From Nitrospirae bacterium CG2_30_53_67 (GTDB lineage Bacteria; CG2-30-53-67): a stretch of 25,997 nucleotides of DNA. The notes below the pieces were generated by a model, which was not told the DNA's origin, searched no databases, and saw only the letters and a list, made by a program, of their open reading frames with translations. Made by a program: the position numbers and the translations under genes. The DNA lies in the NCBI GenBank assembly GCA_001873285.1, contig MNYV01000029.1:1-25997 (forward strand). The letters run 5' to 3'. This document shows positions 7,432 to 14,541 of the stretch, one piece after another. How positions within the stretch are numbered: the stretch's first letter is position 1; every line of letters begins with the position of its first letter.

Positions 7432-8508
7432 TTACCTACCATAACCCGCGATGGTCGAGGCCAGATCACGGTGGGCGCTCGATCCCACCTGCGTTTCAAT
7501 CCTCTTAAGGTCCATATGGAAAGGCGTTCCGAGCCGCCTGCGCTTCAGGTCGAGCAGCCTGCCTGCGGATTCATCGATCCGTTCCAGGGTGATCTCTCCC
7601 TCTTCCACCGCATCCATGACCGCGTGAAGGGCCTTTTCCTGTTTTGCGGGGTCATGACAGATGAGCAGGGCGTCCAGACCCGCGCTGATCGCAAGGACAG
7701 ATGAGCGTTCAATCCCCCATCGGTCCTCCACGGCCTTCATCTCCAGGTCATCGCTGAAGACGACGCCGTTGAAGCGGAGTTCCTCTCTCAAGATCTGCTG
7801 CACCATCCGGCGGGAGAGGGTGGCCGGGCGTTCGGGGTCGAACGCAGGGTAGAGCACATGCGCCGTCATCAGGGTCGAAAGCCCGCAGTCAATCGCCTTC
7901 CGGAAGGGGAGCATCTCCATGCGCCTCAGCCTCTCTTCCTCATGACGCACGGCGGGGAGGTCCAGGTGCGAATCAAGCGTTGTGTCGCCGTGTCCGGGGA
8001 AATGTTTGCCGCAGGCGATCACCCCGTAGTCCTGAAGTCCCCGGATCACGGAGCATCCGAGGTCTGCAACCTCTTCCGGATCCCCGGAGAAGGCCCGTGT
8101 TCCGATGACCGGATTCTCCGGGTTGGTGTTGACGTCGAGGACCGGGGCGAAATTGAGGTTGATCCCCACGGCTGAGAGTTCTTCCGCCGTGGCCCGGCCG
8201 AAGGCGTAGGCGAGTTTCCTGGAGTGTGAAAGGCCGAGGGCGTGATTGCCCGGGAAGATCGTAAAGGGCTCCGGCAGCCGGGTGACTCGCCCGCCTTCCT
8301 GGTCGATCCCCACGAGAAGAGGGATCTCTGAGACCTCCTGTAGATTCTGAATGAGCCCGGCCGTCTGCTGAGGATCGCGTATGTTGCGTGAGAAGAGGAT
8401 GACCCCCCCGATCCCGAAATCCCGTATCATCCTGAGGATATGCGCATCGGGCTCGGTTCCGTCAAAACCCAAGACAAAGAGTTGCGTGATCTTCCGGATC
8501 CGTTCCAT
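7432..8508 (-). CDS. nagZ: Beta-N-acetylhexosaminidase NagZ (GH3)
   Basis: NagZ removes N-acetylglucosamine from 1,6-anhydro-muropeptides in the cytoplasm during peptidoglycan recycling. The 358-residue protein is a single TIM-barrel GH3 domain. It shows GIDQEGGRVTRL (68-78), FAPVLDVNTNPENPVIGTRA (120-139), the hallmark KHFPGHGDTTLDSH (168-181, with the catalytic-dyad His in the PGHG turn) and FSDDLEM (251-257), whose first Asp is the expected nucleophile. It starts at ATG 8508 without a clear Shine-Dalgarno sequence, divergent from the zinc-ribbon gene. NagZ products also induce ampC-type beta-lactamases in some bacteria, but no such gene is visible here. Identification is secure. Confidence 0.95.
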   Translation of the reverse strand: MERIRKITQLFVLGFDGTEPDAHILRMIRDFGIGGVILFSRNIRDPQQTAGLIQNLQEVSEIPLLVGIDQEGGRVTRLPEPFTIFPGNHALGLSHSRKLAYAFGRATAEELSAVGINLNFAPVLDVNTNPENPVIGTRAFSGDPEEVADLGCSVIRGLQDYGVIACGKHFPGHGDTTLDSHLDLPAVRHEEERLRRMEMLPFRKAIDCGLSTLMTAHVLYPAFDPERPATLSRRMVQQILREELRFNGVVFSDDLEMKAVEDRWGIERSSVLAISAGLDALLICHDPAKQEKALHAVMDAVEEGEITLERIDESAGRLLDLKRRRLGTPFHMDLKRIETQVGSSAHRDLASTIAGYGR

Positions 8509-8551
8509 GAAAACAGCCTATCATGAGTGCAAAGAGGTTTAAAATATAAAG

Positions 8552-8579
8552 TTGTTTTTTTGTGTCTTTTCAGTATAAT
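8552..8579 (+). promoter_or_regulatory. Candidate promoter for the zinc-ribbon/PBP1A operon
   Basis: TTGTTT (8552-8557) is followed after 16 bases by a perfect TATAAT (8574-8579), within an A/T-rich gap 48 bases before the zinc-ribbon start codon. The -10 box is excellent and the -35 moderate. Confidence 0.42.
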
Positions 8580-8626
8580 ATCAGGATTCAGCAGGGAAGG
8601 GAATTTTTTTCGGAAAGGAATGAGCC

Positions 8627-9289
8627 ATGCTGATTCATTGCAAAGGCTGCGGCAAGGCATACCGTGTGGATGAGAAGCGCCTCACCCCGGAAGGGATCCG
8701 AGTCAGATGCAGGCACTGCGGTTCAGTCCTCATGATCCGCCTCAGAAAAGAGCATGAGATGCAGGCAGTCAAAGAGGAGGAACCTGCGGCAGCCGTCCCT
8801 CCGGAACCCCGAATTAAGGCGGAGGCGCCTGAGGCAGTTTCTGCCGAGCCTTCCGGAATGGCTGCTGAGGCAGCTCTAACCGGACCTGAATTTCAGAAGG
8901 AGTTTGAACCGGAACCCCCATCCGAATCTGTTTCTGCGCCTGAAGCGCCCTCGCCTAAATATCGTTTTTGTATCTACTGCGGGGGTCCTCTCGTCCGGGA
9001 CTTGCCCGCAGGCGGTCGTCCGGTCTGCGGGAACTGTGAGTCAGGAAGATCTGCGGCTGTTTCCGAACCGGAAGACGCTGTTTCTAAAGCGGCTCCGGGC
9101 ATGTCCGTCTGGAAGAAGATTCTTCTGTTGATCGTCCTTCTCTTCGTCATCCTTTTCGCTGCCTTCATGGGGTACCAGACGGCCTTGGGAAAAAGCTTCA
9201 TGTCCGTCTCTGTCTCGAATGTTTTTTATAACGGCATGCCCGCTCCTCAGATCCCACCGTTATCATCATCCGGCGCCGCAGGGTTTTGA
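8627..9289 (+). CDS. MJ0042-type zinc-ribbon protein with C-terminal membrane anchor
   Basis: A 220-residue protein with an N-terminal zinc ribbon of the MJ0042 type: C-x2-C (5, 8) and C-x2-C (28, 31), in CKGCGKAYRVDEKRL and VRCRHCGSV. A Pro/Glu/Ala-rich linker follows (about 45-110), then a second ribbon-like segment (FCIYCGG ... VCGNCESG) and one transmembrane helix (KKILLLIVLLFVILFAAFMG). About 45 residues come after the helix, ending in a Pro- and Ser-rich tail. Topology is therefore cytoplasmic zinc ribbons with a short periplasmic end. AAGGA at 8615-8619 supports ATG 8627. The stop lies two bases before the PBP1A start, so the two are co-transcribed. Function is unknown. The context suggests an accessory or regulatory role in wall synthesis, which is inference. 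Confidence 0.75.
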   Translation: MLIHCKGCGKAYRVDEKRLTPEGIRVRCRHCGSVLMIRLRKEHEMQAVKEEEPAAAVPPEPRIKAEAPEAVSAEPSGMAAEAALTGPEFQKEFEPEPPSESVSAPEAPSPKYRFCIYCGGPLVRDLPAGGRPVCGNCESGRSAAVSEPEDAVSKAAPGMSVWKKILLLIVLLFVILFAAFMGYQTALGKSFMSVSVSNVFYNGMPAPQIPPLSSSGAAGF

Positions 9290-9291
9290 CC

Positions 9292-11736
9292 ATGAAGAGA
9301 CCCGCAAAAAAGAAGCGGTGGTTCAGATGGATGATCACCGGATTGGTTCTTCTGCTGGTCCTTGTTCTCTCGGCAGCCGCTGGGGCCGGTTTTCTCCTGT
9401 ACACTCAGATTCTCCATGAACTTACGGATGTCTCAAAGCTGAAGGACTACCGGCCGAGCCTGATCACCACGGTCTATGCTGATAACGACGAGGTGGCCGG
9501 GAAATTTTACATCGAGAGAAGGATTCTTCTCCCCTTTTCCGAAATTCCCGATATCCTGGTGAAGGCCTTCATTGCCATTGAGGACGCCCGGTTCTATCAG
9601 CACGGCGGGATCGATTTTCAGGGTATCTCCAGGGCTTTCTGGGCCAACCTGCGGGCCAAACAGATCACGCAGGGAGGGAGCACCATCACCCAGCAGCTGG
9701 CCAAGACCCTTTTCCTCTCTCCGGAGAGGACCATACAAAGGAAGATCCGGGAGATCCTCCTGGCCCTTCAAATCGAGAAACGATTCAGCAAAAAAGAGAT
9801 CCTCGAACTCTACCTCAATCAGATCTACTTCGGAGAAGGGGCCTACGGCGTCGAGGCCGCGTCCGAAACCTATTTCGGGAAGCATGTGAAAGACTTGAGC
9901 CTTTCCGAAGCGGCGATGCTGGCGGGCCTTCCCAAGGCGCCCGCCCATTTCGATCCATACAAGGAGCCGGATTCCGCCTTGAAGCGAAGGTCCATGGTTC
10001 TGGTCCGGATGTACGGAGAACATTTCATTTCAAAAGATCAGATGCGCGCCGCCGATGCGGAGAACATCGTACTCAAGAAGAGAGAAAAATATCAGGATGT
10101 ATCCGCCTACTTTATTGAGCACGTCCGCCGTTATCTCATGGAGCGGTACGGAAGTCAGGAACTCTACCGGAGCGGGCTGGAGGTGCATACCACGCTGAAT
10201 CTGACGATGCAGCGTGCGGCCTTCCAGTCGCTGAGAGAAGGGCTGATGGAATATGACAAACGGCATGGGTACCGCGGGCCCATAGGTCATGGATCCGCAT
10301 CGGGGGAGGAGTCTAAGAAACCGCTGGAAGCGCCTCTCAGCCGTCCTCAGGAAAGCAGGTCCGTCCGTGTGAACGATATTTTGGAAGGTACGGTCGCCGA
10401 TTTGGACGGGAAGGGCGCATGGGTTCTGACCGAAGCGGGTAAGGGGTTCCTCCCCTTGGAAGGACTCCAATGGGCAGGGAGCGCGGTCCGTAAGAAGGAC
10501 CCCTCGGATCCGGCCAAGACCGTCTGGATCAAACCCAAGTCGCTGGAGGATATCCTCTCCCAAGGAGACCGCATCCTCGTGAGGGTCGTGAGGTCTGTGC
10601 CGGGATCGTCAGGTCTGTTCTTCTCTTTGGAACAGGAACCGGAGGCGCAGGGGGCTGTCATCTGCATGCAGCCGTCCACCGGTGAGATCAAGGCCATGGT
10701 CGGGGGATTCGATTTTGAGAAGAGCGAATTCAACCGGGCGGTCCAGTCCAGGAGGCAGCCCGGCTCGGCATTCAAACCGTTGATCTACGCTGCTGCCATA
10801 GAGAAAGGATTTTCTCCGGCCACCATCATCATCGATGCGCCGATCATCTTTGATCAACCCGGTATGCCGGAGAAGTGGAAACCGTCCAATTACAGCGAAA
10901 AGTTTTACGGGCCTACCCGGCTTCGTGTCGCCCTGGCGAAGTCCATCAACGTGGTGACTGTCAAGCTTCTTCAAAGAGTGGGGGTCAGGAACGTCGTTGA
11001 TTTGGCGAAGAGGCTCGGGATTACAAGCCCCCTCGATAAGAACTATTCCCTGGCCCTCGGTTCATCGGGGGTGACCCTGCAGGAGCTGACCTCTGCCTAT
11101 TCGGTTTTTGCCAACCAGGGCAGAAGGGCGGAGCCGTACTTTATCCGCCGTATTACGGACTACGATGGGAAGGTGATCGAGCAGAGAGAGCCCTCGACCG
11201 AAGATGCCGTGAGTTCCGATGTGGCCTATATCATGACCAGCATGCTCGAAGAGGTGGTCAGGAACGGGACCGGGTGGAAGATGCAGGAGCTGGGCCGTCC
11301 TTCGGCCGGCAAGACCGGAACGACCAACAACTTTCAGGACGCCCTTTATATCGGGTTCGTTCCGGATCTCATTGCCGGGGTCTGGGTGGGTTATGATGAC
11401 ATGCGCTCACTGGGGAACGGAGAAACCGGAGCAAGGGCCGCGGCCCCGATATGGCTCTCTTTCATGCGCAAGGCAACCCTGAACTCCGAAAGAATGCCTT
11501 TCCCGGTCCCTGATGACGTTGTATTGGTCAAGATTGATTCCAAGACCGGCCTCCTCCCTTCTTCAGAGAATCAGGAAACCTATTTTGAATGTTTCAGGAA
11601 GGGGAGCGAACCCCGTGAATATGCCTCCTCGAAACATACGGAGGGGAATGACTTCTTCGAAATGGATTCCGGTTCGGTCCGGCCATCGTCGCCTAAAGAG
11701 ACTTCTTCAGAGAAACCGGCGCCTGACCGGTTATGA
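9292..11736 (+). CDS. mrcA: Penicillin-binding protein 1A family (bifunctional transglycosylase/transpeptidase)
   Basis: Class A PBP that polymerises glycan strands from lipid II and crosslinks them. It has 814 residues. A basic N-terminus and one transmembrane helix (about 14-37) lead to the GT51 glycosyltransferase, with IEDARFYQHGG (catalytic Glu97) and GGSTITQQLAKTLFL. An OB-like insert typical of PBP1A follows (about 350-450). The transpeptidase has the Ser492-x-x-Lys495 box in QPGSAFKP, the Ser551-x-Asn553 box in KSINV, and Lys674-Thr-Gly-Thr in GKTGTTN. All catalytic motifs are intact. ATG 9292 is preferred to TTG 9286 because AGGG (9280-9283) is eight bases from the ATG. The C-terminus is a short Ser/Pro-rich tail. 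It is the second gene of an operon with the zinc-ribbon protein; the next 490 bases hold no gene. Confidence 0.93.
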   Translation: MKRPAKKKRWFRWMITGLVLLLVLVLSAAAGAGFLLYTQILHELTDVSKLKDYRPSLITTVYADNDEVAGKFYIERRILLPFSEIPDILVKAFIAIEDARFYQHGGIDFQGISRAFWANLRAKQITQGGSTITQQLAKTLFLSPERTIQRKIREILLALQIEKRFSKKEILELYLNQIYFGEGAYGVEAASETYFGKHVKDLSLSEAAMLAGLPKAPAHFDPYKEPDSALKRRSMVLVRMYGEHFISKDQMRAADAENIVLKKREKYQDVSAYFIEHVRRYLMERYGSQELYRSGLEVHTTLNLTMQRAAFQSLREGLMEYDKRHGYRGPIGHGSASGEESKKPLEAPLSRPQESRSVRVNDILEGTVADLDGKGAWVLTEAGKGFLPLEGLQWAGSAVRKKDPSDPAKTVWIKPKSLEDILSQGDRILVRVVRSVPGSSGLFFSLEQEPEAQGAVICMQPSTGEIKAMVGGFDFEKSEFNRAVQSRRQPGSAFKPLIYAAAIEKGFSPATIIIDAPIIFDQPGMPEKWKPSNYSEKFYGPTRLRVALAKSINVVTVKLLQRVGVRNVVDLAKRLGITSPLDKNYSLALGSSGVTLQELTSAYSVFANQGRRAEPYFIRRITDYDGKVIEQREPSTEDAVSSDVAYIMTSMLEEVVRNGTGWKMQELGRPSAGKTGTTNNFQDALYIGFVPDLIAGVWVGYDDMRSLGNGETGARAAAPIWLSFMRKATLNSERMPFPVPDDVVLVKIDSKTGLLPSSENQETYFECFRKGSEPREYASSKHTEGNDFFEMDSGSVRPSSPKETSSEKPAPDRL

Positions 11737-11782
11737 TTTTGGCGAGCCAGAACTGACACGGCCACTAAGTTTTATTCTAAAC

Positions 11783-11801
11783 CCACCACCTTTGGTGGTG
11801 G
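11783..11801. repeat. Perfect 8-bp inverted repeat, 3-base loop
   Basis: CCACCACC is followed by TTT and GGTGGTGG. It lies 46 bases after the PBP1A stop. Neither strand has a T-run after the stem, so a simple intrinsic terminator is not supported. Hairpins of this kind occur at the ends of IS200/IS605 elements. Confidence 0.7.
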
Positions 11802-12143
11802 ACCTGAAGAGGTTCTACCGATCCGGGGAGAAATAAGATAGGCTCTTCCTCTAGGAAAGCCCTGTATAGAGGAGGAGCAAGAACCTATGCATGGTTGAGA
11901 GAGTCCAACGCAGGTCAGTTGTTATTGGAATCACCCCACACTCTTACGCGAAGAGCCATTTATTTAAACGGCCGCTGTGGGGCTGTTGAAAAAGCCTGCC
12001 TTTGTCTTCCGTTCAGACCCATGTTACAAGGCAATTCTATGAACTCACCGGTCAGTTACTTTATAGCGGAAGCACAGATATCACGGGTATCCATTTTTCC
12101 AAAGAGTACAATCCTGAGGATTGGATATAAAGCTCAGGGACCT

Positions 12144-12166
12144 TCAAAGGTGTCTGACACCTTTGA
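12144..12166. repeat. REP-like palindrome around GGTGTCTGACACC
   Basis: TCAAAGGTGTC (12144-12154) pairs perfectly with GACACCTTTGA (12156-12166) around a single T. Palindromes with a GGTGTCTGACACC core recur in many bacterial genomes, sometimes next to REP-associated tyrosine transposases (RAYTs). No such transposase and no second copy is in this window. Confidence 0.7.
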
Positions 12167-12227
12167 CCTTCCAGGAATGTTTGGAGGGGAATTACATAAG
12201 CTGTCCCCGGAATTGAGGATTATAGTA

Positions 12228-12683
12228 TCAGACGCTTGCTGTCTCGACGCATGCAAACTGCTCTTCATAGAAGGCACGCGCAGCTTCCTGTTTCTTTCGC
12301 ATCTCTAAAAAGACCTCGTCGTAATTCTCTACCAGGAGGTCAACGACCTTCGATTCCAAGAGTTTTCTTGCCGAGAAGTCTTTGAGGATACGAATAATCC
12401 CCTTGCGATAGGGCCGGTCTTCGGCCGTTGCCGTAAAGATATCGGCCACCATCATGATCCGCGCCCCTATGGTGAGGTCCGCTGCCTTGCAGTGAAAGGG
12501 ATACCCGCTCCCATCAAGTCTCTCATGATGAAAGGCCCCCCATTCGGCGATCATAAAGAGGGTTGGAAAATCAATCTCAAGTCTCCGGGCAGGGCCTTTC
12601 GCCATGAGCACGGAATAGAGTCTCTTGGAAACCAGGTCGAGCCAGAATTCTTTCCGCACGCTGACCGATCTGAAAAAATCCAC
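12228..12683 (-). pseudogene. HD-GYP-type phosphohydrolase remnant with the HD half deleted
   Basis: The C-terminal part carries the second half of an HD-GYP domain: IAEWGAFHHERLDGSGYPFH (residues 45-64), then GARIMMVADIFTATAEDRPY and a closing helical tail. In relatives about 90-100 residues with the HD metal ligands and HD-x-GK precede this. Here it is preceded directly by KEFWLDLVSKRLYSVL, a segment that in such proteins lies before the HD part. The junction near residues 38-45 (about 12550-12570) therefore looks like an in-frame internal deletion. The 5' end is also broken: a TAA (12684-12686) sits directly before the GTG at 12683, and no good ribosome-binding site is seen. Without the HD residues it could not hydrolyse cyclic-di-GMP. 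This rests on remembered family architecture rather than an alignment. Confidence 0.7.
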
Positions 12684-12743
12684 TTATGGAAGGATGGAGA
12701 TGGTGGAAACGAAGCCGGCATTTTTCAAGGGAAAGCAGCTTTC

Positions 12744-13406
12744 TCAGGGTGCGGCCTCTCTGGCGCTCTCGAGGTCGAGGACGATCTGCTGGACGTTCCG
12801 GGTGAAGAATCTCTTGATGAATTCCCAGCTTGGCTTTTTCTTTCCGCAGTAGCGGGGGTCCGGGTCGGACTCCGCATCCTCAAAATAGACCAGAGACTTG
12901 CCGATGTGGAGAGGATGAATCCTATTCCAGCCGAAACGCCGGATCATGTTCTCGGCCACTTGAAAGAAGGGAAGGCTCTGCAGGATGAAATAGAGGTCCA
13001 CAAAATCTCTTCTTGCGCCCCGCTGACTGATCGAAATGACTTTCATTCCGGCTATATCCGCGATCCCGGAGATCGAAATTCCGTTCCACCGGGCCTTGGG
13101 TTCAGGAAACGGATAAGGGTAGTGGAAAAAGGAAGTCTTGACCTCATTCGCTAAAACGGTCAGGGTCCCTTGAGCTTCCTGCATGATTTCGGGTTGAACT
13201 CTCTCTGCCTGGAGCGCCTGGAAGAGGTTCTCTGTGCTGAAGTCCTCTGTGGTGAAAAAGTCCAGGTCCTCGGAGATACGATGCCCCAGTTGCAGGGCGA
13301 GGCCGGTTCCACCGGCCAGGATGAATCCGTGGGCGCGGACCACGGGTCTGAGCCGGGCGATGACCTTTCTTAAGTTCGGGGGCAGGGATTCAACATGGAC
13401 GGCCAA
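12744..13406 (-). CDS. Nucleotidyltransferase toxin, AbiEii/AbiGii family
   Basis: A 220-residue protein with the AbiEii/AbiGii (DUF1814) nucleotidyltransferase core: LAGGTGLALQLGHRISEDLD (30-49), with the Gly-Gly-Thr loop and metal-binding Asp47 and Asp49. Further on is the typical GIADIAGMKVISISQRGARR-DFVDLYFIL stretch with Lys, Arg and Asp. Members act as toxins of type IV toxin-antitoxin and abortive-infection systems, some by adding nucleotides to tRNA. The start is a TTG at 13406 preceded by GGAGGA seven bases away; no in-frame ATG or GTG is available upstream. It overlaps the preceding gene by 17 bases, the arrangement expected for an antitoxin-toxin pair. Function beyond family is not shown by the sequence. 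Confidence 0.82.
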   Translation of the reverse strand: MAVHVESLPPNLRKVIARLRPVVRAHGFILAGGTGLALQLGHRISEDLDFFTTEDFSTENLFQALQAERVQPEIMQEAQGTLTVLANEVKTSFFHYPYPFPEPKARWNGISISGIADIAGMKVISISQRGARRDFVDLYFILQSLPFFQVAENMIRRFGWNRIHPLHIGKSLVYFEDAESDPDPRYCGKKKPSWEFIKRFFTRNVQQIVLDLESAREAAP

Positions 13407-13770
13407 ACCAGATCCTCCAGAAGTTATTGGACTTGGGTGAAATCTTCCGGCTGTTCTCGCAGGTTTCCATAATCAGTTTTGTGGGATAAAGACGCTGTAT
13501 CCAGTGAAGCGCATCCAAACTGCCCATTTCGAGGACGCGCTCGATTACGTACCGGGCATGACTTCGGAGGTCAACCCGGCCGGGGGGGGTGTCCCAGAAA
13601 AGGAAGTAAAACCGTTTCGGAATCGTTTTCATTTCCTGCAGGGCTTCCATCTTTGTCGCAACCGCCGGGTCGGAAAGAGGGCCGAGGTATTTGTGCACGA
13701 CCTTGTTCCTGCTCCGGTAGGCATGATACGCATATTTTTTGTGCTTTATGGTCTTGACCACGATGCTCAC
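13390..13770 (-). CDS. Putative antitoxin (DUF6922-like) paired with the AbiEii nucleotidyltransferase
   Basis: A 126-residue protein in two parts. The N-terminal 45 residues (SIVVKTIKHKKYAYHAYR ... HKYLGPLSDP) form a small basic beta-rich module. The rest (about 52-122) contains RFYFLFWDTPPGRVDLRSHA, then RYVIERVLEMGSLDALHWIQ, and ends in SRKISPKSNNFWRIWF. It resembles the DUF6922 domain often encoded just before AbiEii-type toxins. The start is a GTG at 13770 with a strong GGAAGGAG six bases upstream. The 17-bp overlap with the toxin gene implies translational coupling. A promoter and an inverted repeat over its -10 box suggest autoregulation. It could instead be a stand-alone DNA-binding protein; the antitoxin role is inferred from position. 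Confidence 0.68.
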   Translation of the reverse strand: MSIVVKTIKHKKYAYHAYRSRNKVVHKYLGPLSDPAVATKMEALQEMKTIPKRFYFLFWDTPPGRVDLRSHARYVIERVLEMGSLDALHWIQRLYPTKLIMETCENSRKISPKSNNFWRIWFGRPC

Positions 13771-13795
13771 GGAGTCTCCTTCCTGGACTGCCTAA

Positions 13796-13824
13796 AAGTT
13801 ACCAAACTTTGTTGGGTAAGTCAA
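13796..13824 (-). promoter_or_regulatory. Promoter and operator-like repeat of the toxin-antitoxin pair
   Basis: On the minus strand TTGACT (13824-13819) is followed after 17 bases by TAACTT (13801-13796), upstream of the GTG start at 13770. An inverted repeat, AAAGTT/AACTTT with four bases between (13795-13810), covers the -10 box. That is where an autoregulatory antitoxin would bind. Confidence 0.45.
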
Positions 13825-13848
13825 CTGAATTCTCGCGGGGTGGATGGC

Positions 13849-14433
13849 CTACCAGCAGCGGATCCTTCCGGTGTCCACGTGGATGAAGTCGGAGCCTGGA
13901 TAATATCCCACGCCGCCGCTTCGGAGAGAAACGGCAACCTGTCTCAGATTTGAAAGTTCATAACCCGGCAGCCTGATGTCCGCGGCCTTGCCGTAGAGAT
14001 GCATACTGTTTTTCGCCACCCCATGTCCCTGTCTCCATAAAAACTCATTAGTCTGCGGCGAACGATAACCGGATATGATGTGGAAGGGCTCCCGGGTTTT
14101 CACTTTAGCCCTGAGGGCAAAAAGGAGATCCAGCAGGTCCGGGTCTATGGGAGAGATGTCCCCGGTATAATGGTCGCGGAGGATGGTGTTGATCCGGTCC
14201 ATGGCATCCGGAATATACATTCCCCGGTTCCAGTAGACGGTCTCCAGATGTTCCTCAGTGTGGGTGTTATAAAACGAGAGTGTTTTTTTCTGGATGAAAA
14301 AGTTTTTCAGCGCAGACTGGGCAGGGGCGGGAACCAGACATGCGGATACGGTCAGAAGCCCCAGGGTCAGAAATCCTCTGCGGTTTATCTCATGGCAAGA
14401 TTGTTCGATGATTTTTTTTTCAAATAAGTGCAT
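13849..14433 (-). CDS. mepK: MepK-type murein endopeptidase (YcbK/DUF882)
   Basis: MepK (YcbK) cleaves 3-3 (mDAP-mDAP) crosslinks in peptidoglycan. The 194-residue protein aligns closely with E. coli MepK: SFYNTHTEEHL, HIISGYRSPQTNEFL (118-132), GVAKNSMHLYGKAADI (138-153) and GGVGYYPGSDFIHVDTG (173-189). Expected zinc ligands are His145, Asp152 and His185. The N-terminus has a twin-Arg motif (INRRGFLTLG, Arg18-Arg19) for Tat export, as in E. coli, and also V-S-A-C at 29-32, which fits a lipobox, so it may be a lipoprotein. It lies 108 bases downstream of the ldtD homologue in the same direction, matching the E. coli ldtD-mepK order. The gap is very A/T-rich and may hold its own promoter (TATAAT on the minus strand at 14487-14482). 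Confidence 0.9.
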   Translation of the reverse strand: MHLFEKKIIEQSCHEINRRGFLTLGLLTVSACLVPAPAQSALKNFFIQKKTLSFYNTHTEEHLETVYWNRGMYIPDAMDRINTILRDHYTGDISPIDPDLLDLLFALRAKVKTREPFHIISGYRSPQTNEFLWRQGHGVAKNSMHLYGKAADIRLPGYELSNLRQVAVSLRSGGVGYYPGSDFIHVDTGRIRCW

Positions 14434-14541
14434 GGCGGTATGACTTGTCCGGAAATATTGTATTTGTTATGTTATGTAATCATTATAATATAAATTGAAA
14501 GAGAAAGTATACATAAATTTTCATCCGGTTTCTCATCCGCT

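Larger units (their letters stand above)
11737..12227. other. Gene-free, hairpin-rich region; possible mobile-element debris
   Basis: About 490 bases between PBP1A and an HD-GYP pseudogene hold no credible gene. Structured pieces are a perfect 8-bp hairpin (11783-11801), a 4+5 bp hairpin (11841-11861), CTCTT/AAGAG (11941-11955) nested inside CCCCACA/TGTGGGG (11934-11940 and 11976-11982), and an 11-bp palindrome (12144-12166). A frame through 11808-12308 translates without resembling any family, although GGARTYAWLRESNAGQ followed by LLLESP vaguely recalls the C-terminal tail of IS200/IS605 accessory proteins. I infer leftover insertion-sequence or REP-like DNA. A structured RNA is the alternative. 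Confidence 0.5.

Noticed and set aside
11783-11801. Hairpin after PBP1A as an intrinsic terminator
   Set aside because: The stem is perfect but no T-run follows on either strand.
11895-12308. 137-residue plus-strand frame through the hairpin-rich region
   Set aside because: It begins at a TTG without a ribosome-binding site, crosses the palindrome and overlaps the pseudogene; no family is recognisable.
12492-13154. 220-residue open frame on the plus strand opposite the toxin and pseudogene
   Set aside because: Composition is antisense-like, and the minus strand has a recognisable nucleotidyltransferase and GYP motif there.
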